Source: Stenotrophomonas sp. SAU14A_NAIMI4_8
Lineage (GTDB): Bacteria > Pseudomonadota > Gammaproteobacteria > Xanthomonadales > Xanthomonadaceae
DNA length: 64,000 bases
NCBI RefSeq assembly: GCF_003086695.1
Contig: NZ_CP025999.1
Span: 2,335,680-2,399,679, forward strand
Direction of reading: 5' to 3'
Shown here: piece by piece, positions 53,772 through 62,224 of the stretch
How the letters are laid out: the number at the start of each line of letters is the position of its first letter
Position numbering within the stretch: position 1 is the stretch's first letter
Notes under the pieces: model-generated
What the model was told of the DNA's origin: nothing
The model's database searches: none
Seen by the model: only the letters and a program-made list of their open reading frames with translations
Translations under genes and position numbers: made by a program

Positions 53772-55259
53772 ATGCAGGACAACTCCGATGCCCATGCCCA
53801 TTTCGGCTGGTTCAAACGCCGCCGCCATCTGAACGTCGACGAGATCACGGTTGTCGACAAGCCCATGCTCAAGCGCGCCGTGGGCGCCGCTGCACTGGGC
53901 AACGCGATGGAATGGTTCGATTTCGGTGTCTACGGCTATCTGGCCGTCACCATCGGCCAGGTCTTCTTCCCCTCCAGCAACCCCACCGCGCAGGTCATTG
54001 CGGCCTTTGCCACGTTCACCGTGGCGTTCCTGGTGCGCCCGCTGGGCGGCCTGGTATTCGGTCCGCTCGGCGACCGCTATGGGCGGCAGAAGGTATTGGC
54101 CTTCACCATGATCCTGATGGCGCTGGGCACCTTCGCCATCGGTCTGATTCCGTCCTACGAGCGCATTGGCATCTGGGCACCGGTGCTGTTGCTGCTGGCG
54201 CGCATCGTGCAGGGCTTTTCCACCGGTGGTGAGTACGGCGGCGCGGCCACTTTCATTGCCGAATATTCCACCGACCGCAACCGCGGCCTGATGGGCAGTT
54301 GGCTGGAGTTCGGCACGCTGGGCGGTTACATCGCCGGTGCCGGCACGGTGACCGCACTGCACATGCTGTTGAGCAGCGAAGACATGCTGGATTGGGGCTG
54401 GCGCATTCCGTTCCTGATTGCCGGCCCGCTGGGCCTGTTGGGTCTGTACATGCGCATGAAGCTGGAGGAGACCCCGGCGTTCCGCGCTTTCGCCGAAGAA
54501 GCGGACAAGCGCGAGCATGAGCGCCCGGGCCTGGGCGCGCTGTTCCAGGTACACGGCCGCCAGTTGCTGGTGTGCATGGGCCTGGTGCTGGTCTTCAACG
54601 TGACCGACTACATGCTGCTGACCTACATGCCCAGCTACCTGAGCGTGACCATGGGCTACGCCGAGAGCAAGGGTCTGCTTCTGATCATCATCGTGATGCT
54701 GGTGATGATGCCGTTGAACGTGGTCGGCGGGCTGTTCAGTGACAAGCTGGGCCGCCGCCCGATGATCATCGGTGCCTGCATCGCGCTGCTGGTGCTGGCC
54801 GTGCCGTGCCTGCTGCTGGTCGGCAGCGGCAATGACTGGCTGATCTTCCTGGGCCTGATGCTGCTGGGCCTGGCGCTGGTGTGCTTCACCAGTTCGATGC
54901 CGTCCACCCTGCCGGCGCTGTTCTATACCCCGGTGCGCTACAGCGCGCTGTCGATTGCGTTCAACGTGTCGGTGTCGCTGTTTGGTGGCACCACGCCGCT
55001 GGTCACCGCCTGGCTGGTGGAACGCACCGGCGACCCGCTGGTGCCGGCGTACTACCTGATGGGCGCAGCGGTGATCGGCCTGATCACCATGCTGTTCGTG
55101 AAGGAAACCGCCGGCCTGCCGCTGCGCGGTTCACCGCCGGCGGTGGGCAGCGACCGCGAAGCTGCTGCGTTGCTGAAGAGCGACATCCCGGTGACGGTCG
55201 ACCCGACCCTCCCGCCGCTGCCGGAACCGGCCGAGCCGGAACAAGCGCGCCCGGCCTGA
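53772..55259 (+). CDS. proP: ProP-like MHS-family solute:proton symporter
   Basis: A 495-residue major-facilitator protein of the metabolite:H+ symporter family, 12 membrane segments. NAMEWFDFGVYGYLA in the first segment, GPLGDRYGRQKVLAFTMILMA (motif A), IVQGFSTGGEYGGAATFIAEYSTDRNRGLMGSW and VVGGLFSDKLGRRPMI are nearly diagnostic of ProP, which imports proline, betaine and related osmolytes during osmotic stress. Unlike E. coli ProP the C-terminal tail lacks a coiled coil and is a proline/glutamate-rich segment (LPPLPEPAEPEQARPA). The symbol is a family-level call. Confidence 0.88.
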   Translation: MQDNSDAHAHFGWFKRRRHLNVDEITVVDKPMLKRAVGAAALGNAMEWFDFGVYGYLAVTIGQVFFPSSNPTAQVIAAFATFTVAFLVRPLGGLVFGPLGDRYGRQKVLAFTMILMALGTFAIGLIPSYERIGIWAPVLLLLARIVQGFSTGGEYGGAATFIAEYSTDRNRGLMGSWLEFGTLGGYIAGAGTVTALHMLLSSEDMLDWGWRIPFLIAGPLGLLGLYMRMKLEETPAFRAFAEEADKREHERPGLGALFQVHGRQLLVCMGLVLVFNVTDYMLLTYMPSYLSVTMGYAESKGLLLIIIVMLVMMPLNVVGGLFSDKLGRRPMIIGACIALLVLAVPCLLLVGSGNDWLIFLGLMLLGLALVCFTSSMPSTLPALFYTPVRYSALSIAFNVSVSLFGGTTPLVTAWLVERTGDPLVPAYYLMGAAVIGLITMLFVKETAGLPLRGSPPAVGSDREAAALLKSDIPVTVDPTLPPLPEPAEPEQARPA

Positions 55260-55271
55260 CCGCCCCGCTCT

Positions 55272-55389
55272 GGTAGGTGCCAACCTTGGTTGGCACTTTG
55301 GTAGGTGCCAACCTTGGTTGGTATTTTGGTAGGTGCCAACCTTGGTTGGTATTTTGGTAACCGCGCGCCAACCAAGGTTGGCGCCTACC
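55272..55389. repeat. second GTAG repeat family, three direct arms and one inverted
   Basis: Direct arms GGTAGGTGCCAACCTTGGTT at 55272, 55300 and 55328 (28-nt period, separated by a short TTTG-type spacer) and one mirrored arm ending at 55389. The stems carry AACC..GGTT, a third sequence variant of the palindrome core seen at 42131-42294. It follows the proP stop by 13 nt. Confidence 0.9.
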
Positions 55390-55401
55390 AGGGAGGTCGA
55401 G

Positions 55402-55459
55402 GTAGAGTCGAGCTTGCTCGACTGCACGTGCACCGCCAGTCGAGCAAGCTCGACTCTAC
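55402..55459. repeat. SMAG/REP palindrome pair
   Basis: Inverted SMAG arms from GTAG 55402 to CTAC 55459, directly after the other repeat family and 27 nt before the end of the broken gene on the minus strand. Confidence 0.9.
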
Positions 55460-55486
55460 AAAAGCGGGTTGGCCCCGCCCATTCCG

Positions 55487-56098
55487 TCAATCGGCGCGGG
55501 CCAGCTTCCCTGCGGTCCAGGCATAGGTCCAGGTGTGCCGCCCATCAGGTGGGCAGGCCATTCGCCCCTTGCCAGCCCCACACAGCCGGGTGGGCCGTGC
55601 ACTGCTGAATGCCACCACGATCCGCCCCGCGTCGAACGTCACGCTTTCCACTTCGCCGGGCACATGCACGCTCGCATCGTCCGCGTACCCCGATGCACGG
55701 ATCAGCGCATAGGTCTCATCGTCGTACAGGCTCTTGCCGGGGGCGGGTGCCTGCGCGCGCGGGTCGTTGTCGGCCAGCGCGGTCATCACCACCAGTTAGT
55801 TCAACTGCTGCGCCGTGCCGGTCTGCGCGGCCGTGTACACATAGACGATCTCCGGGCGGCCATCGCCATCCAGATCGGCATTGCCGGCCCACAGCGGGCG
55901 GTAGTCGTAGGTGCTGTCGGTGGCCGGGTGCAGCCGCAGCGAGGCCTCGGCGGTGCGCCGTGCCTTGTCATAGCTGATGCCCTCGACCGGCGCGGCCGCC
56001 CCTTCTGCCGGCGCAGTCTGTGCCACCGCCGTGGCCGCCAGCATCATCAACATCACGGCGCACGCGGCCTGCAACGGCCCCTGCCTGCGTTCTTTCAT
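55487..56098 (-). pseudogene. secreted FG-GAP-like protein interrupted by one stop codon
   Basis: Two consecutive segments in one frame. The first (56098-55796) has a signal peptide (ATG 56098, GGGAG upstream; cleavage near AVAQ) and a calcium-loop-like motif DLDGDGRPEIVYVYTA as in VCBS/FG-GAP repeats, and ends at TAA (55798-55796). Without any frame change the next codon is CTG, and the frame continues for about 100 residues (LVVMTALADNDPRAQ onward) to 55487. A single base change (for example CAA to TAA) explains the break. The second half could instead be translated from GTG/ATG near 55792-55786 as a separate coupled protein. The full-length product would be about 203 residues, periplasmic, of unknown role. 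Confidence 0.65.
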
Positions 56099-56226
56099 TA
56101 CAGCTCCCTTGGCAATGCCATCCATGCGCCGATGATCGCACACGATCCACCCCGCATTTGACCCAGATCACGGCCCGCAGGCGCCGTTGCTGCCACCCTG
56201 AAGTCCCCACACCGCACCACGGTCTT

Positions 56227-56682
56227 ATGTCTTCTCTGCCTCCAGCCGCCCCCGTGGCGGTTGCAACCCCCGGTTCCAGCTTCGCCCTGCAGGTCATCAG
56301 CCTGGATGGCCTGCACTGGGACGGCGATGTGCGCGAAGCCAGCGTGCCCGGCGCCGCCGGCCGCCTCGGCTTCCTGCCCGGCCACACGCCATTGATGGCG
56401 CCGTTGTCCGCCGGCCTGGTGCGGCTGTTTCCCGCCGACAATACCGCCACGGTGGAAATCCACGTGAGCGGCGGCTACGTGGAAGTGCAGCCGGACCGGG
56501 TGATCGTGCTGGCCGACCTGGCCGCGCGCAGCGATTCACTGGACGAGGCCCTCGCCGAAGAGGCCCGTGCCGCCGCGCACTCGCCCATGGCCGCAGCCTT
56601 CACCGATGTGGACTACGCGCAGCTGCATGCCGAACTGGCCGCGCAGCTGGCCCAGGCCGCGCGCCTGTCACGCCCGCGCTGA
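56227..56682 (+). CDS. orphan ATP synthase epsilon-subunit-like protein
   Basis: A 151-residue homologue of AtpC. The beta-sandwich domain has the epsilon signatures GRLGFLPGHTPLMAPLSAGLVRL and VSGGYVEVQPDRVIVLADLAARSDSLDEA, and the C-terminal helical hairpin contains VDYAQLHAELAAQLAQA, close to the E. coli sequence. A 15-residue Ala/Pro-rich extension precedes the domain. None of the other F1Fo genes is near, so it is not the normal atp operon. It could be an extra epsilon subunit or have another regulatory role. It is followed 63 nt later by a transporter gene. Confidence 0.85.
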   Translation: MSSLPPAAPVAVATPGSSFALQVISLDGLHWDGDVREASVPGAAGRLGFLPGHTPLMAPLSAGLVRLFPADNTATVEIHVSGGYVEVQPDRVIVLADLAARSDSLDEALAEEARAAAHSPMAAAFTDVDYAQLHAELAAQLAQAARLSRPR

Positions 56683-56745
56683 TCGCCCGTGCCATCATGG
56701 CGCGGCAGGTGCCGTGCCCTCCCCTCATCCGGTAAGGAAGCAACG

Positions 56746-58251
56746 ATGCTCGAACGCATCAAGGCCGCACTGCAGTACTTCAACCAGGCCGTTCCGTTCC
56801 GCCTGGTGCCCGCCCTCATCACCACGGCGGTGCTGGTCACCCTGTTGCTGCTGCCTTGCCCGCAGGGCCTGACCGCCGATGGCTGGCGGCTGGTAGCCAT
56901 CTTCCTGACCACCATCGTGGCGATCATCCTGAAAGTGATGCCAATCGGGGTGATGGCGATGATGGCCATCGTCATCGTTTCGCTTTCGCAGGTCACCTCC
57001 AACAGCTCCAAGGGCGCCATCACCGATGCACTGAGCAGCTTCGCCAGCCCGCTGATCTGGTTGATCGTGGTGGCCATCCTCATCTCCCGCGGCCTGAAGA
57101 AAACCGGGCTGGGCAACCGCATCGGTCTGATGTTCATTGCGCTGCTGGGCAAGCGCACGGTGGGCATCGGCTACGGCCTGGCGGTGTGCGAATTGCTGCT
57201 GGCGCCGTTCACCCCCAGCAATACCGCGCGTGGTGGCGGCATCGTGCATCCGGTCATGCGCTCGATCGCCACCGCCTTCGATTCCGATCCGGCCAAGGGC
57301 ACCCAGGGCAAGGTCGGCACCTACCTGGCATTGGTGAATTACCACGCCAACCCGATCACCTCGGCCATGTTCCTGACCGCCACCGCGCCCAACCCGCTGG
57401 TGGTGGATTTCGTGGCCAAGGCCAGCGGCCAGCAGCTGCAGTTGAGCTGGACCACCTGGGCGCTGTGCATGCTGCTGCCCGGCCTGCTGTGCCTGTTGCT
57501 GATGCCGCTGGTGGTATACCTGCTCAGCCCACCGCAGTTGAAGCACACCCCCGACGCGGTCACCTTTGCGCGCAGCGAACTGGCCGCGATGGGCCCGCTG
57601 GCCGCCAAAGAGAAAGTCATGCTGGGCACCTTCGGCCTGCTGTTGCTGCTGTGGGCGAACGTGCCGGCGATGATCTTCGGCCCCGCCTGGACTCTGGATC
57701 CGACCGTGGTCGCCTTCGTCGGCTTGTTCGTGCTCATCATCACCGGCACGATCAACTGGGACGATGTGCTTTCCGAAAAGAGCGCCTGGGACACCCTGAT
57801 CTGGTTCGGCGCGCTGGTAATGCTGGCCGAGCAGTTGAACAAGCTGGGCGTGATCGACTGGTTCTCGCAGGGCATGAAGGGCGCCATCGCCAGCAGCGGC
57901 ATGGGCTGGCAGGCCATCGCCGCGGTGCTGGTGCTGGCCTTCGTGTTCTCGCATTACCTGTTCGCCAGCACCACCGCGCATATCAGCGCCATGCTGCTGG
58001 CCTTCCTGGGCGTGGGCGTGCAGCTGATTCCCGGCGAGTACATGGTGCCGTTCCTGCTGATGATGACGGCCGGCTCGGCCATCATGATGACCCTGACCCA
58101 CTACGCGACCGGCACCTCGCCCATCATCTTCGGCAGCGGCTACGTCACCCTGGGCACCTGGTGGCGGGTGGGCTTTGTGATGTGCGTACTGGAACTGCTG
58201 GTGTTCGCCCTGGTCGGCAGCGCGTGGTGGAAGCTGCTGGGCATGTGGTGA
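56746..58251 (+). CDS. DASS-family (SLC13/CitT-like) dicarboxylate transporter
   Basis: A 501-residue membrane protein with about 12-14 segments from ATG 56746 (GGAAG upstream). The family motif SNTARGGGIVHPV (substrate/sodium binding) is around residue 158, and TSPIIFGSGYVTLGTWWRVGFVM in the C-terminal repeat corresponds to the second conserved loop. It resembles the CitT/TtdT/SodiT branch that exchanges or imports di- and tricarboxylates such as citrate, malate or tartrate. The precise substrate is unknown. Converges on the Lrp gene with 7 nt between stops. Confidence 0.9.
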   Translation: MLERIKAALQYFNQAVPFRLVPALITTAVLVTLLLLPCPQGLTADGWRLVAIFLTTIVAIILKVMPIGVMAMMAIVIVSLSQVTSNSSKGAITDALSSFASPLIWLIVVAILISRGLKKTGLGNRIGLMFIALLGKRTVGIGYGLAVCELLLAPFTPSNTARGGGIVHPVMRSIATAFDSDPAKGTQGKVGTYLALVNYHANPITSAMFLTATAPNPLVVDFVAKASGQQLQLSWTTWALCMLLPGLLCLLLMPLVVYLLSPPQLKHTPDAVTFARSELAAMGPLAAKEKVMLGTFGLLLLLWANVPAMIFGPAWTLDPTVVAFVGLFVLIITGTINWDDVLSEKSAWDTLIWFGALVMLAEQLNKLGVIDWFSQGMKGAIASSGMGWQAIAAVLVLAFVFSHYLFASTTAHISAMLLAFLGVGVQLIPGEYMVPFLLMMTAGSAIMMTLTHYATGTSPIIFGSGYVTLGTWWRVGFVMCVLELLVFALVGSAWWKLLGMW

Positions 58252-58258
58252 TGCCGCG

Positions 58259-58723
58259 CTAGAGCGGCAGTTCGGTGGTCTGCTTCACCCTCTGCATGGG
58301 GATTTCGGTCTTGGTGTTCTGCACCCCGGCAATGCGGTTCAAGTGCTGGATCTGGAACTGCCGGTAGGCATCCAGGTCGGCCACGGCCACCCGCAGCAGG
58401 AAATCGCAGTCACCGGCCATCAGGTGGCACTCCAGCACTTCCGGGAAGGATTTGACGCTGTTGATGAAGTGGTTGGTGGTGTCCTCATCCTGCCCGCGCA
58501 GCCACACCCGCACGAACACCGTGAACCCGCGCCCGACCTTGGCCGAATTCAGCAGGGCCACGTAGCGGTCGATGTAGCCGCCCTCTTCCAGCAGGCGCAC
58601 GCGCCGCAGGCAGGCCGAGGGTGAGAGGCCCACCTGCCGCGCCAGTTCCAGGTTCTGCAGGCGGCCATCGTGCTGCAGGGCCTGCAGGATGCGCTTATCC
58701 AGGTTGTCCAGGGCGTCAAGCAT
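58259..58723 (-). CDS. Lrp/AsnC-family regulator
   Basis: A 154-residue regulator with an N-terminal helix-turn-helix (LDKRILQALQHDGRLQNLELARQVGLSPSACLRRVRLLEEGGYI) and a C-terminal RAM effector domain (VLECHLMAGDCDFLLRVAVADLDAYRQF). Such proteins sense amino acids. It is divergent from azlCD, and in Bacillus azlB, an Lrp-type gene, represses the azl operon; the same relation is likely here. A palindrome (58759-58773) lies between the two. Confidence 0.92.
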   Translation of the reverse strand: MLDALDNLDKRILQALQHDGRLQNLELARQVGLSPSACLRRVRLLEEGGYIDRYVALLNSAKVGRGFTVFVRVWLRGQDEDTTNHFINSVKSFPEVLECHLMAGDCDFLLRVAVADLDAYRQFQIQHLNRIAGVQNTKTEIPMQRVKQTTELPL

Positions 58724-58758
58724 CGGATTCCATCATTTCGCGGTCTTGACGCATCATA

Positions 58759-58773
58759 TGCGGAAATTCCGCA
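58759..58773. promoter_or_regulatory. candidate Lrp operator
   Basis: TGCGGAA-A-TTCCGCA, a 7-bp perfect inverted repeat with one central base, midway in the 124-nt gap between the divergent lrp-type and azlC genes. Its AT-rich centre and position fit an operator for the Lrp-family regulator. Confidence 0.5.
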
Positions 58774-58847
58774 CAACTGCCGCATCAACGCAACCCGATT
58801 CTGCGCCGCGCCCGCTAGCATGGGCCACCCCCACGCAAGCACGCTCC

Positions 58848-59582
58848 ATGGACGCCCGCACCACCCTGCCCCTGCCCGACCCCGCCTGCCAGACCAGCAC
58901 CCGCAGCGAATTCCTGCGCGGGCTGCGCGCCGCCGTTCCGGTGATGATCGGCTTCCTGCCCTTTGCCCTGGTGCTGGGCGCACAAGCCGCACAGAAGGGC
59001 CTGAGCGCGCTGGAAGTGCCCTTGATGACCGGCCTGAACTTCGCCGGCGGCTCAGAATTTGCTGCCGTTGAGCTGTGGACCTCGCCGCCGCATATCGCGC
59101 TGATCGTGGCCATCACCGCGCTGGTCAACAGCCGCCACCTGCTGATGGGCGCCAGCCTGGCCCCCCTGCTGCAGCACCTGCCGCGCCGCCGCGTGCTGCC
59201 GGCGCTGTTCTTCATGTGCGATGAAAGCTGGGCACTGGGCGTGGCCGACGCGCGCCGGCGCGCCCTGGGGTTCAGCCTGGCCTACTACCTGGGTGTTTCG
59301 GCCGGCCTGTATACGGTGTGGGTGCTGTGCACCTGCATCGGCGCACTGGTAGGCCCGCTGCTGGGCGACATCCACGCCTACGGTTTCGACATGGCCTTCC
59401 CGGCGGTGTTCCTGGTGCTGCTGCGCGGCATGTGGCAGGGCCTGCGCGCGGCGCGCCCGTGGCTGGTCAGCCTGGTAGTGGCGGCGGCCACTTACCTGCT
59501 GGTGCCGGGTGCCTGGTACGTGGCCAGCGGCGCGCTGGCTGGCCTGGCCGCCGCGTGGTGGCTGGCAGGAGACGAGGCATGA
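58848..59582 (+). CDS. azlC: branched-chain amino acid exporter, large subunit
   Basis: A 244-residue AzlC-family protein with about seven membrane segments. Family motifs: FLRGLRAAVPVMIGFLPFALVLGAQA, FAGGSEFAAVELW and VNSRHLLMGASLAPLL near the start. With AzlD it exports valine-type branched amino acids or related compounds. Start ATG 58848; stop overlaps the azlD start (ATGA). Regulated by the divergent Lrp-type gene, by inference. Confidence 0.93.
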   Translation: MDARTTLPLPDPACQTSTRSEFLRGLRAAVPVMIGFLPFALVLGAQAAQKGLSALEVPLMTGLNFAGGSEFAAVELWTSPPHIALIVAITALVNSRHLLMGASLAPLLQHLPRRRVLPALFFMCDESWALGVADARRRALGFSLAYYLGVSAGLYTVWVLCTCIGALVGPLLGDIHAYGFDMAFPAVFLVLLRGMWQGLRAARPWLVSLVVAAATYLLVPGAWYVASGALAGLAAAWWLAGDEA

Positions 59583-59893
59583 TCTTCGACGGCCTGCTGC
59601 ACTGGACCTCGCTGCTGACCATCGTGCTGATGGCTGCGGTGACCTACCTGACCCGCATCGTCGGCTTCCTGGCACTACGCAACCGCACCCTGAGCAAGCG
59701 CGCGGTGACCGTAATGGAAGCAGCGCCGGGCTGCGTGCTGATCTCGGTGATCGCACCGGACTTCGTGGCCAACAACCCGGCCGACCTGGCCGCGCTGGCC
59801 ATCACCCTTCTGGCCGCAACGCGCTGGTCGATGCTGCCCACCGTGCTGATCGGCGTGGTTGCAGCGGGCGTGCTGCGTTACGTGCTTGGGTAA
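59579..59893 (+). CDS. azlD: branched-chain amino acid exporter, small subunit
   Basis: A 104-residue AzlD-family membrane protein with three to four segments and the motif TYLTRIVGFLALRNRTLSKRAVTVMEAAPGCVLISVIAP. It forms the export complex with AzlC. Translation is coupled through the overlapping ATGA. It is convergent with glgX, 50 nt away. Confidence 0.92.
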   Translation: MIFDGLLHWTSLLTIVLMAAVTYLTRIVGFLALRNRTLSKRAVTVMEAAPGCVLISVIAPDFVANNPADLAALAITLLAATRWSMLPTVLIGVVAAGVLRYVLG

Positions 59894-59920
59894 AGCGCCC
59901 GCCGGGCATGGCCCGGCGCT
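59894..59920. terminator. hairpin between convergent azlD and glgX
   Basis: CGCCGGGC-ATG-GCCCGGCG gives an 8-bp perfect stem with a 3-nt loop directly after the azlD stop; outer AGC/GCT bases could extend it. No T tract. Possible bidirectional 3'-end structure. Confidence 0.5.
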
Positions 59921-59943
59921 GCCGGCCCACAACGGTCACGCCA

Positions 59944-62064
59944 TCACGCGGCGCTGCTCGATGCCAACAGGCACAGACTGCGCGCCGGCAGCGTCCACTG
60001 CCCCTCTTCATCCATGTCCAGTGGCGCCTCATCGGTCTGCAGCACCACCCGGCGGAACGAAAGCACCTGGTCGGACGGGCGGAACCGCTGCGGCTGGTCA
60101 CTCGGGTTCAGCAGCAGGGCCAGGCTGACGTGGCGCCCCGGTTCCCGTAGGCCACTGTCAGGGCTGCGGCCATCGAGCACGATCAGCAGGGCGCGCTGTT
60201 CCGCATCGTGCCAATCACTTTCGCCCATCGGCTCGCCATCCGGCCGCCGCCACTCGATGTCACGCATGCCCAGGGATGCGTCGTAGTCACCGGTCAGGAA
60301 GCGATTGCGCCGCAGCAGGCCGTAGCGCCGCCTCAGCGCAAGGACGCGCCGCACGAACGCTGCCTGCGCCTGCGGGCCGGGTTGCGCCGCGCGTTCCCAG
60401 TCGATCCAGCTCAGCGGATTGTCCTGGCAGTAGGCATTGTTGTTGCCGCGCTGCGAATGGCCGAACTCATCGCCGGCCAGCAGCATCGGCGTGCCCTGCG
60501 CCAGCAGCAGCGTGGCCAGCAGATTACGCATCTGCCGCGCACGCAGGGTCAGGATGCCTTCGTCGTCTGTATCGCCTTCCACGCCGTGGTTCCACGACAG
60601 GTTGTGCGAATGGCCGTCGCGGTTGTCCTCGCCGTTGGCCTCGTTGTGGCGGTCGTTGTAGCTCACCAGATCATGCAGCGTATACCCGTCGTGGGCGGTG
60701 ACCAGGTTGATGCTGGCCGACGGCCGGCGGCCGTGATGGTCAAACAGATCGGCCGATCCGGTAAAGCGCGCCGCAAACTCCGGCAGCTGCCCGGCATCAC
60801 CGCGCCACAGCGCACGGGTGGTGTCACGGAAACGGTCGTTCCATTCGGCCCAGCCCGGCGGGAACTGACCAAGCTGGTAGCCGCCCGGGCCGATATCCCA
60901 CGGTTCGGCAATCAGTTTCACCTGGCTCAGCACCGGGTCCTGGCGCACGGCATCAAGGAAGCTGCCCGACGGATCAAACCCATGGCGTTCGCGGCCGAGA
61001 ATGGTGGCCAGGTCGAAACGGAAGCCATCCACGCGCATCTCGGTCACCCAATAGCGCAGCGAATCCATGACCATGCGCAAGGCACCGGCATTGGTCAGGT
61101 CGAAGGTGTTGCCGGTGCCGGTATCGTTGATGTAATAGCGACGGTCTTCGGCAAGGCGGTAGTAACTGGCGTTGTCGATGCCCTTGAACGACAGCGTGGG
61201 CCCCAGCTCGTTGCCTTCGGCGGTGTGGTTGTAGACCACATCCAGAATCACCTCGATGCCCGCGCTGTGCAGGCGCGCCACCATCTGCTTGAATTCGGCA
61301 ACAGTTTCCAGCGACAGGTAGCGCGGTTGCGGCGCGAAGAAGCCGATCGTGTTGTAGCCCCAGTAATTGCGCAGACCGCGTTCCAGCAGTTGCTGGTCAT
61401 CCACGTAGGCGTGCACGGGCAGCAGCTCGATCGCGGTCACTCCCAGGTACGCCAGGTGGTCCACCACCGCGTCGTGGCGTAGCGCCGAGAACGTGCCGCG
61501 CTCGGCCGGCGGTACGCCGGGGTGCTGCATGGTCAGGCCACGCACGTGTGCCTCGTAGATCACCGATCGGTCCCAGGCTGTCGCCGGTGCGCGCTCGCCG
61601 CCCCAGCTGAAGGCCGGATCGATCACTGCACAGCGCGGCATGTACGGCGCGCTGTCGCGACGGTCGAAACTCAGGTCCGCATCGCGGTGGCCCAAGGTGT
61701 AGCCGAACAGGTGCGGCGCCCACTTGATTTCACCCACGATCTGCTTTGCATACGGATCCAGCAGCAGCTTGTTGGGGTTGAAGCGATGCCCGTCCGCCGG
61801 CGCGTACGGTCCATGCACGCGGTAGCCGTAGCGCTGGCCCGGCCGCACATCCGGCAGATAGCCGTGCCACACCTCGTTGGTGTATTCGGGCAGCACGATC
61901 CGTTCGACTTCCCGGTTGCGCGCATCGAACAGGCACAGTTCCACCTTGGTGGCATGCCGCGAGTACAGCGAGAAGTTCACTCCCAGGCCGTCCCAGGTCG
62001 CGCCCAGCGGGAAGGGGCGGCCTTCGCGCACGCGCGAGGTCTGGGTCCACTTACGCGTTGCCAT
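59944..62064 (-). CDS. glgX: glycogen debranching enzyme (GlgX/TreX)
   Basis: About 706 residues, GH13 isoamylase-type enzyme from ATG 62064. N-terminal CBM48-like domain (PFPLGATWDGLGVNFSLYSRHATKVELCLFD), GH13 barrel with conserved regions VILDVVYNHTAEG, GFRFDLATIL (nucleophile Asp), AEPWDIGPGGYQLG (acid Glu) and VTAHDGYTLHD. It hydrolyses alpha-1,6 branches of glycogen or limit dextrins. With treY directly upstream it probably acts as TreX of the TreXYZ trehalose route. It overlaps the DUF2934 gene by 14 nt. Confidence 0.95.
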   Translation of the reverse strand: MATRKWTQTSRVREGRPFPLGATWDGLGVNFSLYSRHATKVELCLFDARNREVERIVLPEYTNEVWHGYLPDVRPGQRYGYRVHGPYAPADGHRFNPNKLLLDPYAKQIVGEIKWAPHLFGYTLGHRDADLSFDRRDSAPYMPRCAVIDPAFSWGGERAPATAWDRSVIYEAHVRGLTMQHPGVPPAERGTFSALRHDAVVDHLAYLGVTAIELLPVHAYVDDQQLLERGLRNYWGYNTIGFFAPQPRYLSLETVAEFKQMVARLHSAGIEVILDVVYNHTAEGNELGPTLSFKGIDNASYYRLAEDRRYYINDTGTGNTFDLTNAGALRMVMDSLRYWVTEMRVDGFRFDLATILGRERHGFDPSGSFLDAVRQDPVLSQVKLIAEPWDIGPGGYQLGQFPPGWAEWNDRFRDTTRALWRGDAGQLPEFAARFTGSADLFDHHGRRPSASINLVTAHDGYTLHDLVSYNDRHNEANGEDNRDGHSHNLSWNHGVEGDTDDEGILTLRARQMRNLLATLLLAQGTPMLLAGDEFGHSQRGNNNAYCQDNPLSWIDWERAAQPGPQAQAAFVRRVLALRRRYGLLRRNRFLTGDYDASLGMRDIEWRRPDGEPMGESDWHDAEQRALLIVLDGRSPDSGLREPGRHVSLALLLNPSDQPQRFRPSDQVLSFRRVVLQTDEAPLDMDEEGQWTLPARSLCLLASSSAA

Positions 62065-62224
62065 CGTGCTCGTCCTCAGCCGCATGCAGGGCCGCCATTT
62101 CTGCTTCAACAAGGCGTTCGGCCATGTGCCAATGCCGCTGCTGCTGGTCATCCGGGCGCCCTTCGGCCTCCCAGATCTGGTGCGCCAACAATTCGATGCG
62201 GCGTCGCCGCTCACTGCTGTCCAT
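62051..62224 (-). CDS. small DUF2934-like protein
   Basis: A 57-residue protein from ATG 62224. The pattern RIELLAHQIWEAEGRPDDQQQRHWHMAERLV is that of the DUF2934 family, short helical proteins often found beside trehalose/glycogen genes. It overlaps the treY end by 14 nt and the glgX start by 14 nt, so all three are translated as a coupled unit. The function is unknown; it may be a regulator or assembly factor of glycogen enzymes. Confidence 0.85.
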   Translation of the reverse strand: MDSSERRRRIELLAHQIWEAEGRPDDQQQRHWHMAERLVEAEMAALHAAEDEHDGNA

